NCBI GenBank assembly: GCA_964571195.1
Contig: CAZNAD010000003.1
Location: 62,001 to 126,000, forward strand
Reading direction: 5' to 3'
DNA length: 64,000 nucleotides
DNA from: PALSA-1006 sp964571195
GTDB lineage: Bacteria; Pseudomonadota; Gammaproteobacteria; Burkholderiales; Gallionellaceae
Positions 16,055 to 23,980 of the stretch are shown here, one piece after another. The translations under genes were made by a program, and so were the position numbers. The notes beneath the pieces were generated by a model that was not told the DNA's origin, ran no database searches, and worked only from the letters and a program-made list of their open reading frames with translations. Every line of letters begins with the position of its first letter. The first letter of the stretch is position 1.

Positions 16055-18478
16055 ATGTCAGAACATCCTATCATCACTTCTGAAGTCGCTCTATTGCCAT
16101 TGTTGCCGCTACGCGATGTCGTGGTGTTCCCGCATATGGTGATCCCGCTGTTCGTTGGGCGCGCCAAGTCGATCAAAGCGCTCGAAGCAGCAATGGAAGC
16201 CGGCAAAAGTATCGTGCTGGTGGCACAAAAATCAGCCTCCAAGGACGAGCCTGCGACCGAGGACATGTACCGGATCGGCAGTATCGCCAATATTCTACAG
16301 ATGCTCAAACTGCCTGACGGGACCGTCAAGGTATTGGTTGAGGGGACGCAGCGCGCCAAGGTGCTGCACGTCGTGGACGAGAAATCGCACTTTGATGCCG
16401 AGATCCAGCCGGTCGCCCCGGACGAGGATCTGGGCAATGAGGCCGAGGCGATGCGCCGCGCGCTCATCAACCAGTTCGATCAATATGTGAAGCTGAACAA
16501 GAAGATACCGCCGGAGATATTGACTTCACTGGCCGGTATCGACGATGCGGGACGTCTGGCGGATACCATCGCAGCGCATCTGCCGCTCAAGCTGGAGCAG
16601 AAGCAGGAAGTGCTTGAGATATTCGATGTGGCAAAGCGCCTTGAGCACCTGCTCGGACTGCTGGAGGCCGAGTTGGACATCATGCAGGTGGAAAAGCGTA
16701 TCCGTGGACGAGTCAAGCGCCAGATGGAAAAGAGTCAGCGCGAGTATTATTTGAACGAACAGGTCAAGGCGATCCAGAAAGAATTGGGCGAGGGCGAGGA
16801 TGGCGCCGACATCGAGGAGATCGAGAAAAAGATCAAAGCGGCGCACATGCCTAAGGACGCGCGAGCCAAGGCCGAGGCTGAACTGAAGAAACTGCGCCTG
16901 ATGTCGCCGATGTCTGCCGAGGCAACGGTGGTGCGCAATTACATCGATATTCTCATTGGCCTGCCCTGGAAGAAAAAGACCAAGATTGATACCAACCTGC
17001 AACACGCTGAAGATGTGCTGGAAACCGACCACTACGGTTTGGATAAGGTAAAAGAGCGCATCGTCGAATATCTCGCTGTGCAACAGCGGGTGGACAAGAT
17101 GAAAGCGCCTATCCTTTGCTTGGTAGGACCGCCGGGCGTGGGCAAAACTTCGCTGGGGCAGTCCATCGCACGAGCCACCAACCGCAAGTTCGTACGCATG
17201 TCGCTGGGCGGGGTGCGCGACGAATCCGAGATCCGTGGTCATCGCCGTACTTACATCGGCTCGATGCCGGGCAAGATATTGCAGAACATGAGCAAGGTCG
17301 GCGTGAAGAACCCGTTGTTCCTGCTGGATGAAGTCGACAAGATGGGCATGGATTTTCGTGGCGATCCCTCGTCGGCGCTGCTGGAGGTGCTGGACCCGGA
17401 ACAGAACCATACTTTCGTCGATCACTATGTCGAGGTCGAATACGACTTGTCGGACGTGATGTTCGTTGCCACCTCGAATAGTATGAATATCCCGGCCCCC
17501 TTGCTGGATCGCATGGAAGTGATCCATGTGTCGAGCTACACCGAAGACGAAAAGGTCAATATCGCCACCCGATATCTGTTACCCAAAGCGATCAAGAACA
17601 GTGGGCTGAAACCGGAAGAAATCGCCGTTTCGGAAAGTGCGATACGCGACATCCTGCGTTATTACACGCGCGAGGCCGGTGTGCGCGGGCTGGAACGTGA
17701 GTTGTCCAAAATATGCCGTAAAGTGGTCAAATCGCTGTTGCTGAAGGGACGCGAGAGCAAGGTCACGGTCAATGCCCGGAATCTGGACAAATATCTTGGT
17801 GTGCGCCGTTACAGCTACGGTATCGCCGAAAAGAACAATCAGGTCGGTCAGGTCACCGGTCTGGCTTGGACCGAAGTTGGCGGTGAGTTGCTGACCATTG
17901 AAACCGCCGTATTGCCAGGCAAAGGCAAGACCACCACGACCGGCAAGCTGGGCGAGGTGATGCAGGAGTCGATCCAGGCGGCTTTGAGCGTGGTTCGCAG
18001 CAGAGCCCGTAAGTTGGGTATCGTGGAAAGTTTCTACGAAAAGAACGATCTGCACATCCATTTGCCGGAAGGTGCGACACCGAAAGATGGTCCCAGCGCC
18101 GGTATCGGGATATGTACCGCGATGGTTTCAGCATTGACCGGAATCCCGGTGAGGGCTGATGTGGCGATGACGGGAGAGATCACCTTGCGTGGTGAAGTGC
18201 TGCCTATCGGAGGACTGAAGGAGAAATTACTGGCGGCGCAGCGTGGCGGCATCAAAGTCGTACTGATCCCGGAAGAAAACGTGAAGGACTTGGTCGAGAT
18301 ACCAGATAACGTCAAGAACAAGTTGGACATTCATCCGGTCAAGTGGATTGAACAGGTGTTGGAATTGGCTTTGGAAAGAAAGCCGGAACCGCTGCCGGCA
18401 AGTGGGCCTTCCGCAGCACCAAGCACACTTCCGGCTGCGGGCAGCGAGACCTCCGCATCGACCACGATTAAACATTAA
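16055..18478 (+). CDS. lon: ATP-dependent protease Lon
   Basis: Homo-oligomeric AAA+ serine protease for damaged and regulatory proteins, 807 residues. In order: substrate-binding LON domain (about 8-205), coiled coil, AAA+ module with Walker A GPPGVGKTS and Walker B FLLDEVDKMG, then the protease domain with the Ser-Lys dyad S681 (DGPSAGIG) and K724 (GGLKEK). A C-terminal tail of about 30 residues rich in Pro, Ala, Ser and Thr is an extension compared with E. coli Lon. An RpoH-type promoter precedes it, and hupB follows after 31 bases. Confidence 0.98.
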   Translation: MSEHPIITSEVALLPLLPLRDVVVFPHMVIPLFVGRAKSIKALEAAMEAGKSIVLVAQKSASKDEPATEDMYRIGSIANILQMLKLPDGTVKVLVEGTQRAKVLHVVDEKSHFDAEIQPVAPDEDLGNEAEAMRRALINQFDQYVKLNKKIPPEILTSLAGIDDAGRLADTIAAHLPLKLEQKQEVLEIFDVAKRLEHLLGLLEAELDIMQVEKRIRGRVKRQMEKSQREYYLNEQVKAIQKELGEGEDGADIEEIEKKIKAAHMPKDARAKAEAELKKLRLMSPMSAEATVVRNYIDILIGLPWKKKTKIDTNLQHAEDVLETDHYGLDKVKERIVEYLAVQQRVDKMKAPILCLVGPPGVGKTSLGQSIARATNRKFVRMSLGGVRDESEIRGHRRTYIGSMPGKILQNMSKVGVKNPLFLLDEVDKMGMDFRGDPSSALLEVLDPEQNHTFVDHYVEVEYDLSDVMFVATSNSMNIPAPLLDRMEVIHVSSYTEDEKVNIATRYLLPKAIKNSGLKPEEIAVSESAIRDILRYYTREAGVRGLERELSKICRKVVKSLLLKGRESKVTVNARNLDKYLGVRRYSYGIAEKNNQVGQVTGLAWTEVGGELLTIETAVLPGKGKTTTTGKLGEVMQESIQAALSVVRSRARKLGIVESFYEKNDLHIHLPEGATPKDGPSAGIGICTAMVSALTGIPVRADVAMTGEITLRGEVLPIGGLKEKLLAAQRGGIKVVLIPEENVKDLVEIPDNVKNKLDIHPVKWIEQVLELALERKPEPLPASGPSAAPSTLPAAGSETSASTTIKH

Positions 18479-18509
18479 ACACTACAAATAGATTAAAGAG
18501 GGAAAGACC

Positions 18510-18785
18510 ATGAGCAATAAATCCGATCTGATCGAGGCAATCGCACTGTCTGCCGATATTTCCAAGGCAGCAGCGACGCGTGCACTGGATGCGACGATTG
18601 AATCGATCAAGAATTCCTTGAAGAAAGGGGAGCTCGTGAGTCTGGTCGGTTTCGGCACGTTTTACGTGGGTAAGCGCGCGGCCCGTAACGGCCGCAATCC
18701 GCAGACCGGGGCGACGATCAAGATCAAGGCGGCACAGGTTCCTAAATTTCGTGCTGGCAAAGGATTAAAAGATGCTGTAAACTAG
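18510..18785 (+). CDS. hupB: DNA-binding protein HU-beta
   Basis: Small nucleoid protein that bends DNA as a dimer. It has 91 residues. The signature GFGTFYVGKRAARNGRNPQTG (given here as GFGTF and RNGRNPQTG, about 47-69) forms the DNA-gripping arm. It starts after a GAGGGA ribosome site and is followed by tRNA-Val only 10 bases after its stop, so the tRNA pair is probably processed from a hupB-containing transcript. The lon-hupB-tRNA-ppiD order is common in betaproteobacteria. Confidence 0.97.
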   Translation: MSNKSDLIEAIALSADISKAAATRALDATIESIKNSLKKGELVSLVGFGTFYVGKRAARNGRNPQTGATIKIKAAQVPKFRAGKGLKDAVN

Positions 18786-18795
18786 CGTTTTCGAC

Positions 18796-18871
18796 GGGTG
18801 CTTAGCTCAGCTGGTAGAGCACCGCCCTTACAAGGCGATTGTCGGCGGTTCGATCCCGTCAGCACCCACCA
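18796..18871 (+). tRNA. tRNA-Val (anticodon TAC)
   Basis: A 76-base cloverleaf with acceptor arms GGGTGCT and AGCACCC, D-loop AGCTCAGCTGGTAGAGC, anticodon loop CTTACAA and T-loop GGTTCGATCC. The 3' CCA is encoded. Confidence 0.97.
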
Positions 18872-18885
18872 GAAAATAGGTTTAT

Positions 18886-18962
18886 GGAGTGGTAGTTCAG
18901 TTGGTTAGAATACCGGCCTGTCACGCCGGGGGTCGCGGGTTCGAGTCCCGTCCACTCCGCCA
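18886..18962 (+). tRNA. tRNA-Asp (anticodon GTC)
   Basis: A 77-base cloverleaf with acceptor arms GGAGTGG and CCACTCC, anticodon loop CTGTCAC, T-loop GGTTCGAGTCC and an encoded CCA. It follows tRNA-Val after 14 bases and is closed by a terminator 3 bases downstream. Confidence 0.97.
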
Positions 18963-18965
18963 AAC

Positions 18966-18992
18966 AAAGGTGAACGAAAGTTCGCCTTTTTT
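18966..18992 (+). terminator. Rho-independent terminator after tRNA-Asp
   Basis: Stem AGGTGAAC / GTTCGCCT (one G-T pair) around a GAAA loop, then a run of six T. It ends the hupB-tRNA transcript before ppiD. Confidence 0.85.
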
Positions 18993-19029
18993 CACATCTG
19001 GACCACAACTTTCGATTGGATAGCGCGTT

Positions 19030-20919
19030 ATGTTCGACTTCGTACATGAAAAGAAACGATTGGTGCAGTTCGTGCTGGCACTCATCATCTTGCCGTTTGC
19101 ATTTTGGGGGGTGGATTCATATCAGAAATCCGGTGATGCCGGTGAGCTGGCCTCGGTGAATGGCGAGAAGATATCGGCACAGGAGTTCGATAACGCGCTA
19201 CGCCAGCAAAAACAACGCATGAGCGAATTGGCCGGGGCGGCATTCGACCAATCCATCTTCGAAAAGCCGGAGGTCAAGCATTCGATCCTGGATGGTCTCG
19301 TCTCTCAGCGGTTATTGGTTGCGGAGGCGCGTAAAAGCGGCCTGATCGTGAACGATGAGCAACTTGCCGGGGTGATTGGCGGGATAGCGGCCTTCCAGAA
19401 AGAAGGCAAGTTCGACAAACAACAATATGAGAGCGCATTGAATGCGCAGAACATGTCTCCGTTGATGTTCGAATCTCGCGTGCGGGATGAGCTGACTTCG
19501 CGGCAGTTGACCGATGCATATAGCCGGAACGGCTATACATCAACCACAGTTGCCGATCATTTGATCCGTTTGAACGAGCAGCAGCGCCTGGTCGCAGCAG
19601 CCCAATTCGATCTGGACGCATTCATGAGTCAGGTCAAAGTGACCGATTCTGCCATCGCGGCTTATTACAAGGATAAACAGGCTGAGTTCCAGCTTCCCGA
19701 GCGTGCCAAAGTCGAATACGTGGTGTTCTCGGTGGAATCTCTGTTATCCCAAGTGGTGGTGGAAGAGTCAGAGGTGAAAAAATACTACTCAGAGAATCAG
19801 GCGGAGTTCGGTACTCAGGAGCAGCGTCAGGCTGCCCATATTCTGATCTCCGTACCACCACAAGCTTCCGAAGCCGAGAAACAAGCGCTCAAAGTCAAGG
19901 CGGAAGAGGTGCTGGGCAAGGTCAAGCAGGCACCGGCCAGTTTTGCCGCGTTGGCTAAGCAGTATTCCCAGGATCCCGGTTCGGCCAATAATGGCGGCGA
20001 TCTGGGGATGTTCGGTCGGGGTATGATGGTCAAGCCATTTGAAGAGGCAGTGTTTCAGCTTAAAGTGGGCGAAACGAGCGGTTTGGTTCAGTCCGATTTC
20101 GGTTTCCACATCATCCGCCTGTCCGCAATCAAACCGGCAAAGCTGCAAGCCTTGGCTGATGTAAGAGAGACGATCACGCAGCGACTCAAAGTGCAAAAGG
20201 CGACGGATCGTTTTGCCGAGCTGGCCGAGAAATTCAGCAATACCGTGTATGAGCAGAGTGACAGTCTCAAGCCAGCTGCTGAACTGGTCGGTGTGCCGGT
20301 GCGGCAGGGCGATTGGCTCAACAAAGGCCAGCCAGCCTCCGGTATCTGGACGGATAAGGTATTGCAGGCAGTGTTCTCCGATGAGGTTGTGAAGAACAAG
20401 CGCAATACTGCGGCCGTGGAAGTCAGCACCAATATGTTGTTGGCTGCGCGCGTCTCGGAATATCAAGCTGCGACTGTTCGTCCTTTGAGCGAGGTGGCGG
20501 GCGGCATTCAGAAAAAACTACAGCAGCAGCAGGCATCGGAACTGGCTATCAAACAGGGTAACGAGGTGCTGGCGCGCTTGCAACGCGGGGAAAAGGTCAA
20601 CGTGCCCTGGCAATCGGTCAAGTCAGTCACGCGGTCTCAGCATGTCGGTTTCGATGTCGAGCTGGTCAAGCAGGTGTTCCAGGCAGGCGTATCCAGATTG
20701 CCCGCGTACGTTGGGGCGCGAACCGCGCAAAACGGTTTCGCCTTGGTGCGTATTGATGGAGTGAAAGAGATCGAAGCCATCGATGAAGGCAAGCGTAATC
20801 GTTATTTGCAACAGATCGCGCAAATCTCCGGGGAGGAGTTGTTGCGAGCCTATCTGGCCGACGCCAAGAAGCACGCAGACATATCCGTGAAACCGTTTGC
20901 CTCGGAAGAGAAAAAATAA
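19030..20919 (+). CDS. ppiD: Periplasmic folding chaperone PpiD (SurA/parvulin family)
   Basis: Inner-membrane-anchored chaperone that assists proteins leaving the Sec translocon. It has 629 residues. A short cytoplasmic N-terminus is followed by one membrane segment (about 12-30, VLALIILPFAFWGV). A SurA-like N-terminal domain comes next, then a parvulin domain (about 265-370, beginning AAHILISVPP and with GGDLGMFGRG), and a C-terminal domain. The tRNA terminator upstream implies its own promoter; a strong terminator follows. Confidence 0.93.
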   Translation: MFDFVHEKKRLVQFVLALIILPFAFWGVDSYQKSGDAGELASVNGEKISAQEFDNALRQQKQRMSELAGAAFDQSIFEKPEVKHSILDGLVSQRLLVAEARKSGLIVNDEQLAGVIGGIAAFQKEGKFDKQQYESALNAQNMSPLMFESRVRDELTSRQLTDAYSRNGYTSTTVADHLIRLNEQQRLVAAAQFDLDAFMSQVKVTDSAIAAYYKDKQAEFQLPERAKVEYVVFSVESLLSQVVVEESEVKKYYSENQAEFGTQEQRQAAHILISVPPQASEAEKQALKVKAEEVLGKVKQAPASFAALAKQYSQDPGSANNGGDLGMFGRGMMVKPFEEAVFQLKVGETSGLVQSDFGFHIIRLSAIKPAKLQALADVRETITQRLKVQKATDRFAELAEKFSNTVYEQSDSLKPAAELVGVPVRQGDWLNKGQPASGIWTDKVLQAVFSDEVVKNKRNTAAVEVSTNMLLAARVSEYQAATVRPLSEVAGGIQKKLQQQQASELAIKQGNEVLARLQRGEKVNVPWQSVKSVTRSQHVGFDVELVKQVFQAGVSRLPAYVGARTAQNGFALVRIDGVKEIEAIDEGKRNRYLQQIAQISGEELLRAYLADAKKHADISVKPFASEEKK

Positions 20920-20939
20920 GTAAGGTTTAATGCTGCCGC

Positions 20940-20977
20940 AAGACAAACGCCGCTGTTCTAGCGGCGTTTGTCTTTTT
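20940..20977 (+). terminator. Strong Rho-independent terminator after ppiD
   Basis: A perfect 14-bp stem AGACAAACGCCGCT / AGCGGCGTTTGTCT with a 5-base loop, followed by TTTTT. It separates ppiD from the ccm operon. Confidence 0.95.
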
Positions 20978-21111
20978 GTCATCCCGGACGGTTCCCGGTA
21001 GTCAACAAGCTGAGCATCGCCCGTTTTTTACGCTATAAGTTGCTTGCTGATTGCTGCGTTGCATGGTGATCAGCGTGCATTCGATGTGCCGCACTGCGCG
21101 GTGCAATCGTA

Positions 21112-21117
21112 TATAAT
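21112..21117 (+). promoter_or_regulatory. Probable -10 of the ccm operon promoter
   Basis: A TATAAT hexamer within TATATAATTCGCGG, 38 bases before the ccmA ATG and downstream of the ppiD terminator. The -35 region is weak (nothing close to TTGACA at 16-18 bases), so an activator may be needed. The 235-base ppiD-ccmA gap holds nothing else recognised. Confidence 0.45.
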
Positions 21118-21154
21118 TCGCGGCTATTCTGTTTCTGGTCGGATACTTTACCTC

Positions 21155-21769
21155 ATGCTGGAAGTAAGCAACCTAGCCTGTGCGCGCGGCGATCATCAAT
21201 TGTTTTCCGGGTTGAATTTTTCGCTCGCGGCCGGTGAACTGATGCAAGTCCAAGGTGAGAACGGCAGTGGCAAGACCAGCTTGCTGCGTACGTTATGCGG
21301 ATTCATGCAGCCGGTGGCGGGGGAGATACGCTGGCGCGGTCAGAACATTCACGAGTTGGACGAAGACTATTATGCCGAGATGATCTATCTCGGCCACCTG
21401 AATGCGATCAAAGACGAATTGAATGCGCTGGAAAACCTGCATATCAGTGCCGGGCTTTCTGGATGTGCGGTGGATGAGCAAGCGGCACTTTCCGCTTTGC
21501 GCCGTATGGGATTACGTCGCCGTGAACACCTGCCGGTGAAGGTGTTGTCCCAAGGGCAGCGCCGCCGTGTCGCACTCAGCAGGTTGCTGGTGGGAGATGC
21601 GCGTTTGTGGGTACTGGATGAGCCATTGACCGCACTCGATGTGGGGGCAGTCGGGTTGATTCAGGAACTTATTGGAGAACATCTGTCGAAGGGGGGGATG
21701 GTGATCTTTACCACTCACCAGCCTTTGCAAGTGACAGGTGTGCAAACGCGCTTGCTGGTGCTGTCATGA
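21155..21769 (+). CDS. ccmA: CcmA, ABC ATPase of haem export/cytochrome c maturation
   Basis: ATPase that, with CcmB, drives release of holo-CcmE from CcmC in System I cytochrome c maturation. It has 204 residues from MLEVSNLACARG; an open frame runs further upstream but crosses the promoter region and does not resemble CcmA. Walker A is GENGSGKTSLL, the ABC signature is LSQGQRRRVALSR and Walker B is LWVLDEPLTALD. The stop overlaps the ccmB ATG (ATGA), inside copy A of the repeated module described at 21764-21798. Confidence 0.94.
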   Translation: MLEVSNLACARGDHQLFSGLNFSLAAGELMQVQGENGSGKTSLLRTLCGFMQPVAGEIRWRGQNIHELDEDYYAEMIYLGHLNAIKDELNALENLHISAGLSGCAVDEQAALSALRRMGLRRREHLPVKVLSQGQRRRVALSRLLVGDARLWVLDEPLTALDVGAVGLIQELIGEHLSKGGMVIFTTHQPLQVTGVQTRLLVLS

Positions 21770-21798
21770 CACGGTGCGCGAATGCGATGGGTTCGGGA
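21764..21798 (+). repeat. Repeat module copy A at the ccmA/ccmB ATGA junction
   Basis: About 35 bases starting TCATGACACGGTGCGCGAAT that match copy B at 23215-23249 with only two mismatches (T/C and T/G), diverging right after. It encodes the first ten residues or so of CcmB as annotated here (MTRCANAMGSG). I saw no further copy in the window. Confidence 0.8.
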
Positions 21799-22479
21799 AG
21801 CAAGCTTTCCTTGTTCGGACTGCTTGGCTTGGTGATCCGGCGTGACCTGTTGTTGGCGATGCGCCGCCGGGCTGATGTATTGACGACACTGGTCTTCTTT
21901 GTGATGGTGGTGAGTCTGTTTCCGCTAGGTGTAGGGCCGGAGATGGATATGTTGCGAAAAATGGCGCCGGGCGTGGTGTGGGTCGCGGCATTGCTGGCTT
22001 CCATGTTGTCGCTGGGACGAATGTTCTCGGCTGACTATCTGGATGGGACGCTGGAGCAGATGCTGCTGGCTCCGCAGTCGCTATCTATGCTGGTCTTGGG
22101 CAAGATCGTGGCTCATTGGATGTTGTCTGGGCTACCTCTGGTGCTGATCTCACCCGTGCTGGGCTTGCAGTTTGATATGTCGGCACAGGCGCTGTGGGTG
22201 CTGATTTTGGTATTGTTGCTGGGAACGCCGATTCTGAGCATGATCGGTGCGATCGGTGCGGCACTCACCCTGGGTCTGCGCGGAGGCGGTGTGCTAGTGT
22301 CTTTATTGGTGTTGCCCCTGTGTATTCCCGTGCTGATCTTTGGTACGGGGGCAGTGGAAGCGGTCAATACCGGCATGACCATCGTTCCGCATGTCGCGTT
22401 ATTGGGTGCATTGTTGTTGCTGGCGTTGGTATTTTCCCCGTGGGTCACGGCGCAGGCTTTACGTATTTCAATGGAGTGA
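21766..22479 (+). CDS. ccmB: CcmB, haem exporter membrane subunit
   Basis: Integral membrane partner of CcmA. It has 237 residues with six predicted membrane segments, starting with the one at about 38-55 (TTLVFFVMVVSLFPLGVG). The N-terminus MTRCANAMGSGSKLSLFG is unusual: its first part is coded by a repeat module found again between ccmC and ccmD. Typical CcmB sequences begin close to the LSLFGLLGLVIRRDLLLA part. An internal ATG at residue 8 is a possible alternative start. The stop is followed by ccmC after 3 bases. Confidence 0.93.
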   Translation: MTRCANAMGSGSKLSLFGLLGLVIRRDLLLAMRRRADVLTTLVFFVMVVSLFPLGVGPEMDMLRKMAPGVVWVAALLASMLSLGRMFSADYLDGTLEQMLLAPQSLSMLVLGKIVAHWMLSGLPLVLISPVLGLQFDMSAQALWVLILVLLLGTPILSMIGAIGAALTLGLRGGGVLVSLLVLPLCIPVLIFGTGAVEAVNTGMTIVPHVALLGALLLLALVFSPWVTAQALRISME

Positions 22480-22482
22480 GAT

Positions 22483-23220
22483 TTGGCAATCAACTGGTTT
22501 AAATATTCAGCACCCACTGCCTTCTATGGTTTGGCGGGCAAAATGATTCCTTGGTTTGCAGTCCCAGCTGCCGTGTTGTTCGTGATCGGGATGTATATCG
22601 GTTTCTTCGTGGCGCCAACCGATGCGGTGCAAAGCGAGGCTTATCGCATCATTTTTATCCATGTGCCTGCTTCGATTCTGTCCATGTTCATCTACCTCAT
22701 CATGGCGGGATATGCGGCTCTGGGCCTGATCTTTAATACTCGCCTGTCGTCGATGATGGCCACGGCACTTGCTCCGACCGGTGCCTTGTTTGCTTTCATC
22801 TCGTTATGGACAGGTGCCTTGTGGGGCAAACCGATGTGGGGAGCCTGGTGGGTATGGGATGCACGTCTGACGTCGGAATTAATCCTGCTGTTCCTGTATC
22901 TGGGTTTCATCGCGCTGCAATCCTCCATCGAGGACCCGCGTCGTGCCGACCGTGCGGGAGCATTGCTGGCGATTGTTGGCTCGGTCAATGTCCCCATCAT
23001 CTATTTCTCGGTGAAATGGTGGAATACCCTGCATCAGGGGGCAACGATCAAATTCACCGGAACCAGTATGCATGTCGCTATGCAGCAGGCGATGTTCATC
23101 ATGTTGCTGGCCTGCTGGTTATATGTCATTGCGGTGACCTTGGCACGGGTACGTAGCATCATTCTGGAGCGGGAGCGCAACACGCAATGGGTGAATGAGC
23201 TGAAGGAGGTGCGCTCATGA
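22483..23220 (+). CDS. ccmC: CcmC, haem-handling protein of cytochrome c maturation
   Basis: Six-helix membrane protein that loads haem onto CcmE. It has 245 residues from a TTG start with GGAG 6 bases upstream. The periplasmic tryptophan-rich WWD signature is present as WGAWWVWDARLTSELI (about 112-127), with the flanking haem-ligand histidines in FIHVPASILS and the later TLHQG. It ends in TCATGA, where the module-bearing 98-bp insertion begins. In related operons ccmD normally starts right here. Confidence 0.96.
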   Translation: MAINWFKYSAPTAFYGLAGKMIPWFAVPAAVLFVIGMYIGFFVAPTDAVQSEAYRIIFIHVPASILSMFIYLIMAGYAALGLIFNTRLSSMMATALAPTGALFAFISLWTGALWGKPMWGAWWVWDARLTSELILLFLYLGFIALQSSIEDPRRADRAGALLAIVGSVNVPIIYFSVKWWNTLHQGATIKFTGTSMHVAMQQAMFIMLLACWLYVIAVTLARVRSIILERERNTQWVNELKEVRS

Positions 23221-23249
23221 CACGGTGCGCGAATGCGACGGGTGCGGGA
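23215..23249 (+). repeat. Repeat module copy B at the ccmC stop
   Basis: Near-identical to copy A at 21764-21798 (two mismatches over 35 bases). It begins at the TCATGA that carries the ccmC stop and opens the 98-bp segment separating ccmC from ccmD. Confidence 0.8.
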
Positions 23250-23318
23250 ATGAGCGCTTTGCACCTCCACCTGCGATCTGTGGGTTTATCTGGTAACGCG
23301 TTGGAGGTGCAGTCATGA
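23217..23318 (+). CDS. 33-codon bridging open frame between ccmC and ccmD
   Basis: A short frame starts at an ATGA overlapping the ccmC stop and ends in an ATGA overlapping the ccmD start. It opens MTRCANATGAGMSALHLH, sharing its first seven residues with CcmB. GGAGGTG (23205-23211) is a good ribosome site for it. It could keep ribosomes coupled across the insertion, encode a tiny protein, or have no role. No known domain is recognised. Confidence 0.3.
   Translation: MTRCANATGAGMSALHLHLRSVGLSGNALEVQS
23261..23310 (+). promoter_or_regulatory. Inverted repeat covering the ccmD ribosome binding site
   Basis: Perfect 9-bp arms GCACCTCCA (23261-23269) and TGGAGGTGC (23302-23310), 32 bases apart. 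The right arm contains the GGAGG used by ccmD. In RNA the hairpin would hide that site unless ribosomes translate through it. Confidence 0.5.
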
Positions 23319-23482
23319 GCGCGGCTGAATTCTTTGCCATGAACGGTTATGGTTTTTACGTGTGGGGTTCTTATGGCGTTGCGCTGCTCGTCATCTTCAT
23401 CGAGATCGCCTTGGTGCGCCATAAGAGAACGATAACATTACGGCAATTGCGCATGGAGCGTGATGCGGGAGAAATGCAATGA
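23315..23482 (+). CDS. ccmD: CcmD, small haem exporter accessory protein
   Basis: Single-span membrane peptide needed for release of holo-CcmE from the CcmABC complex. It has 55 residues, the usual size. It opens MSAAEFFAMNGYGFYVWGSY and has one hydrophobic segment (about 20-34) followed by a basic cytoplasmic tail, all typical of CcmD. The start has GGAGG 7 bases upstream, but that site lies in an inverted repeat. The stop overlaps the ccmE ATG (ATGA). Confidence 0.92.
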   Translation: MSAAEFFAMNGYGFYVWGSYGVALLVIFIEIALVRHKRTITLRQLRMERDAGEMQ

Positions 23483-23967
23483 AACCACGTCAGAAAAGAT
23501 TGATGTTCATCATCGCCGGTCTGGCACTGGTGGCGGCAGCGGTAGGACTGGTGCTGTTCGCGCTCAAAGACAACGTCAGCCTGTACTTCACCCCGACTCA
23601 GGTCTATCACAAAGAGGCTCCGCAAGGACGCAGCTTCCGCATCGGAGGTTTGGTGGAGGAGGGGAGTGTCAAGCGCCAAGAGGACGGACTGACGGTACAT
23701 TTCAATATCACCGATACTGCCAAGAGCATGCCGGTCGTCTACAAAGGTATCCTGCCCGATCTGTTCAAGGAAGGTAAAGGGGTCGTGGCGCAAGGCAAAC
23801 TGCAAGACGACAATGTGTTCCATGCCGAGGAAGTCCTAGCTAAACACGATGAGAACTATATGCCACCGGAAGCCATGCATGCGATTGAAGAAGCGGCTAA
23901 GTCGCAGTCCGGGGTGAGTGCGGTCTCCTCACCAGCGGCAGCCTTTTCTCCCACTTCTGCCAAATAG
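23479..23967 (+). CDS. ccmE: CcmE, periplasmic haem chaperone
   Basis: Membrane-anchored OB-fold protein that binds haem covalently and hands it to CcmF. It has 162 residues. The N-terminal anchor is at about 8-28, and the haem-binding histidine is H123 in LAKHDENYMP, with the conserved tyrosine Y127. The C-terminal tail is rich in Ser and Ala, as is common. It is coupled to ccmD by ATGA. Confidence 0.97.
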   Translation: MKPRQKRLMFIIAGLALVAAAVGLVLFALKDNVSLYFTPTQVYHKEAPQGRSFRIGGLVEEGSVKRQEDGLTVHFNITDTAKSMPVVYKGILPDLFKEGKGVVAQGKLQDDNVFHAEEVLAKHDENYMPPEAMHAIEEAAKSQSGVSAVSSPAAAFSPTSAK

Positions 23968-23980
23968 ATCGGAAATGACC

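Noticed and set aside
23261..23310. Integron attC-like site in the ccmC-ccmD insertion
   Set aside because: The arms do not fit the RYYYAAC/GTTRRRY core sites and no integrase or cassette is present.
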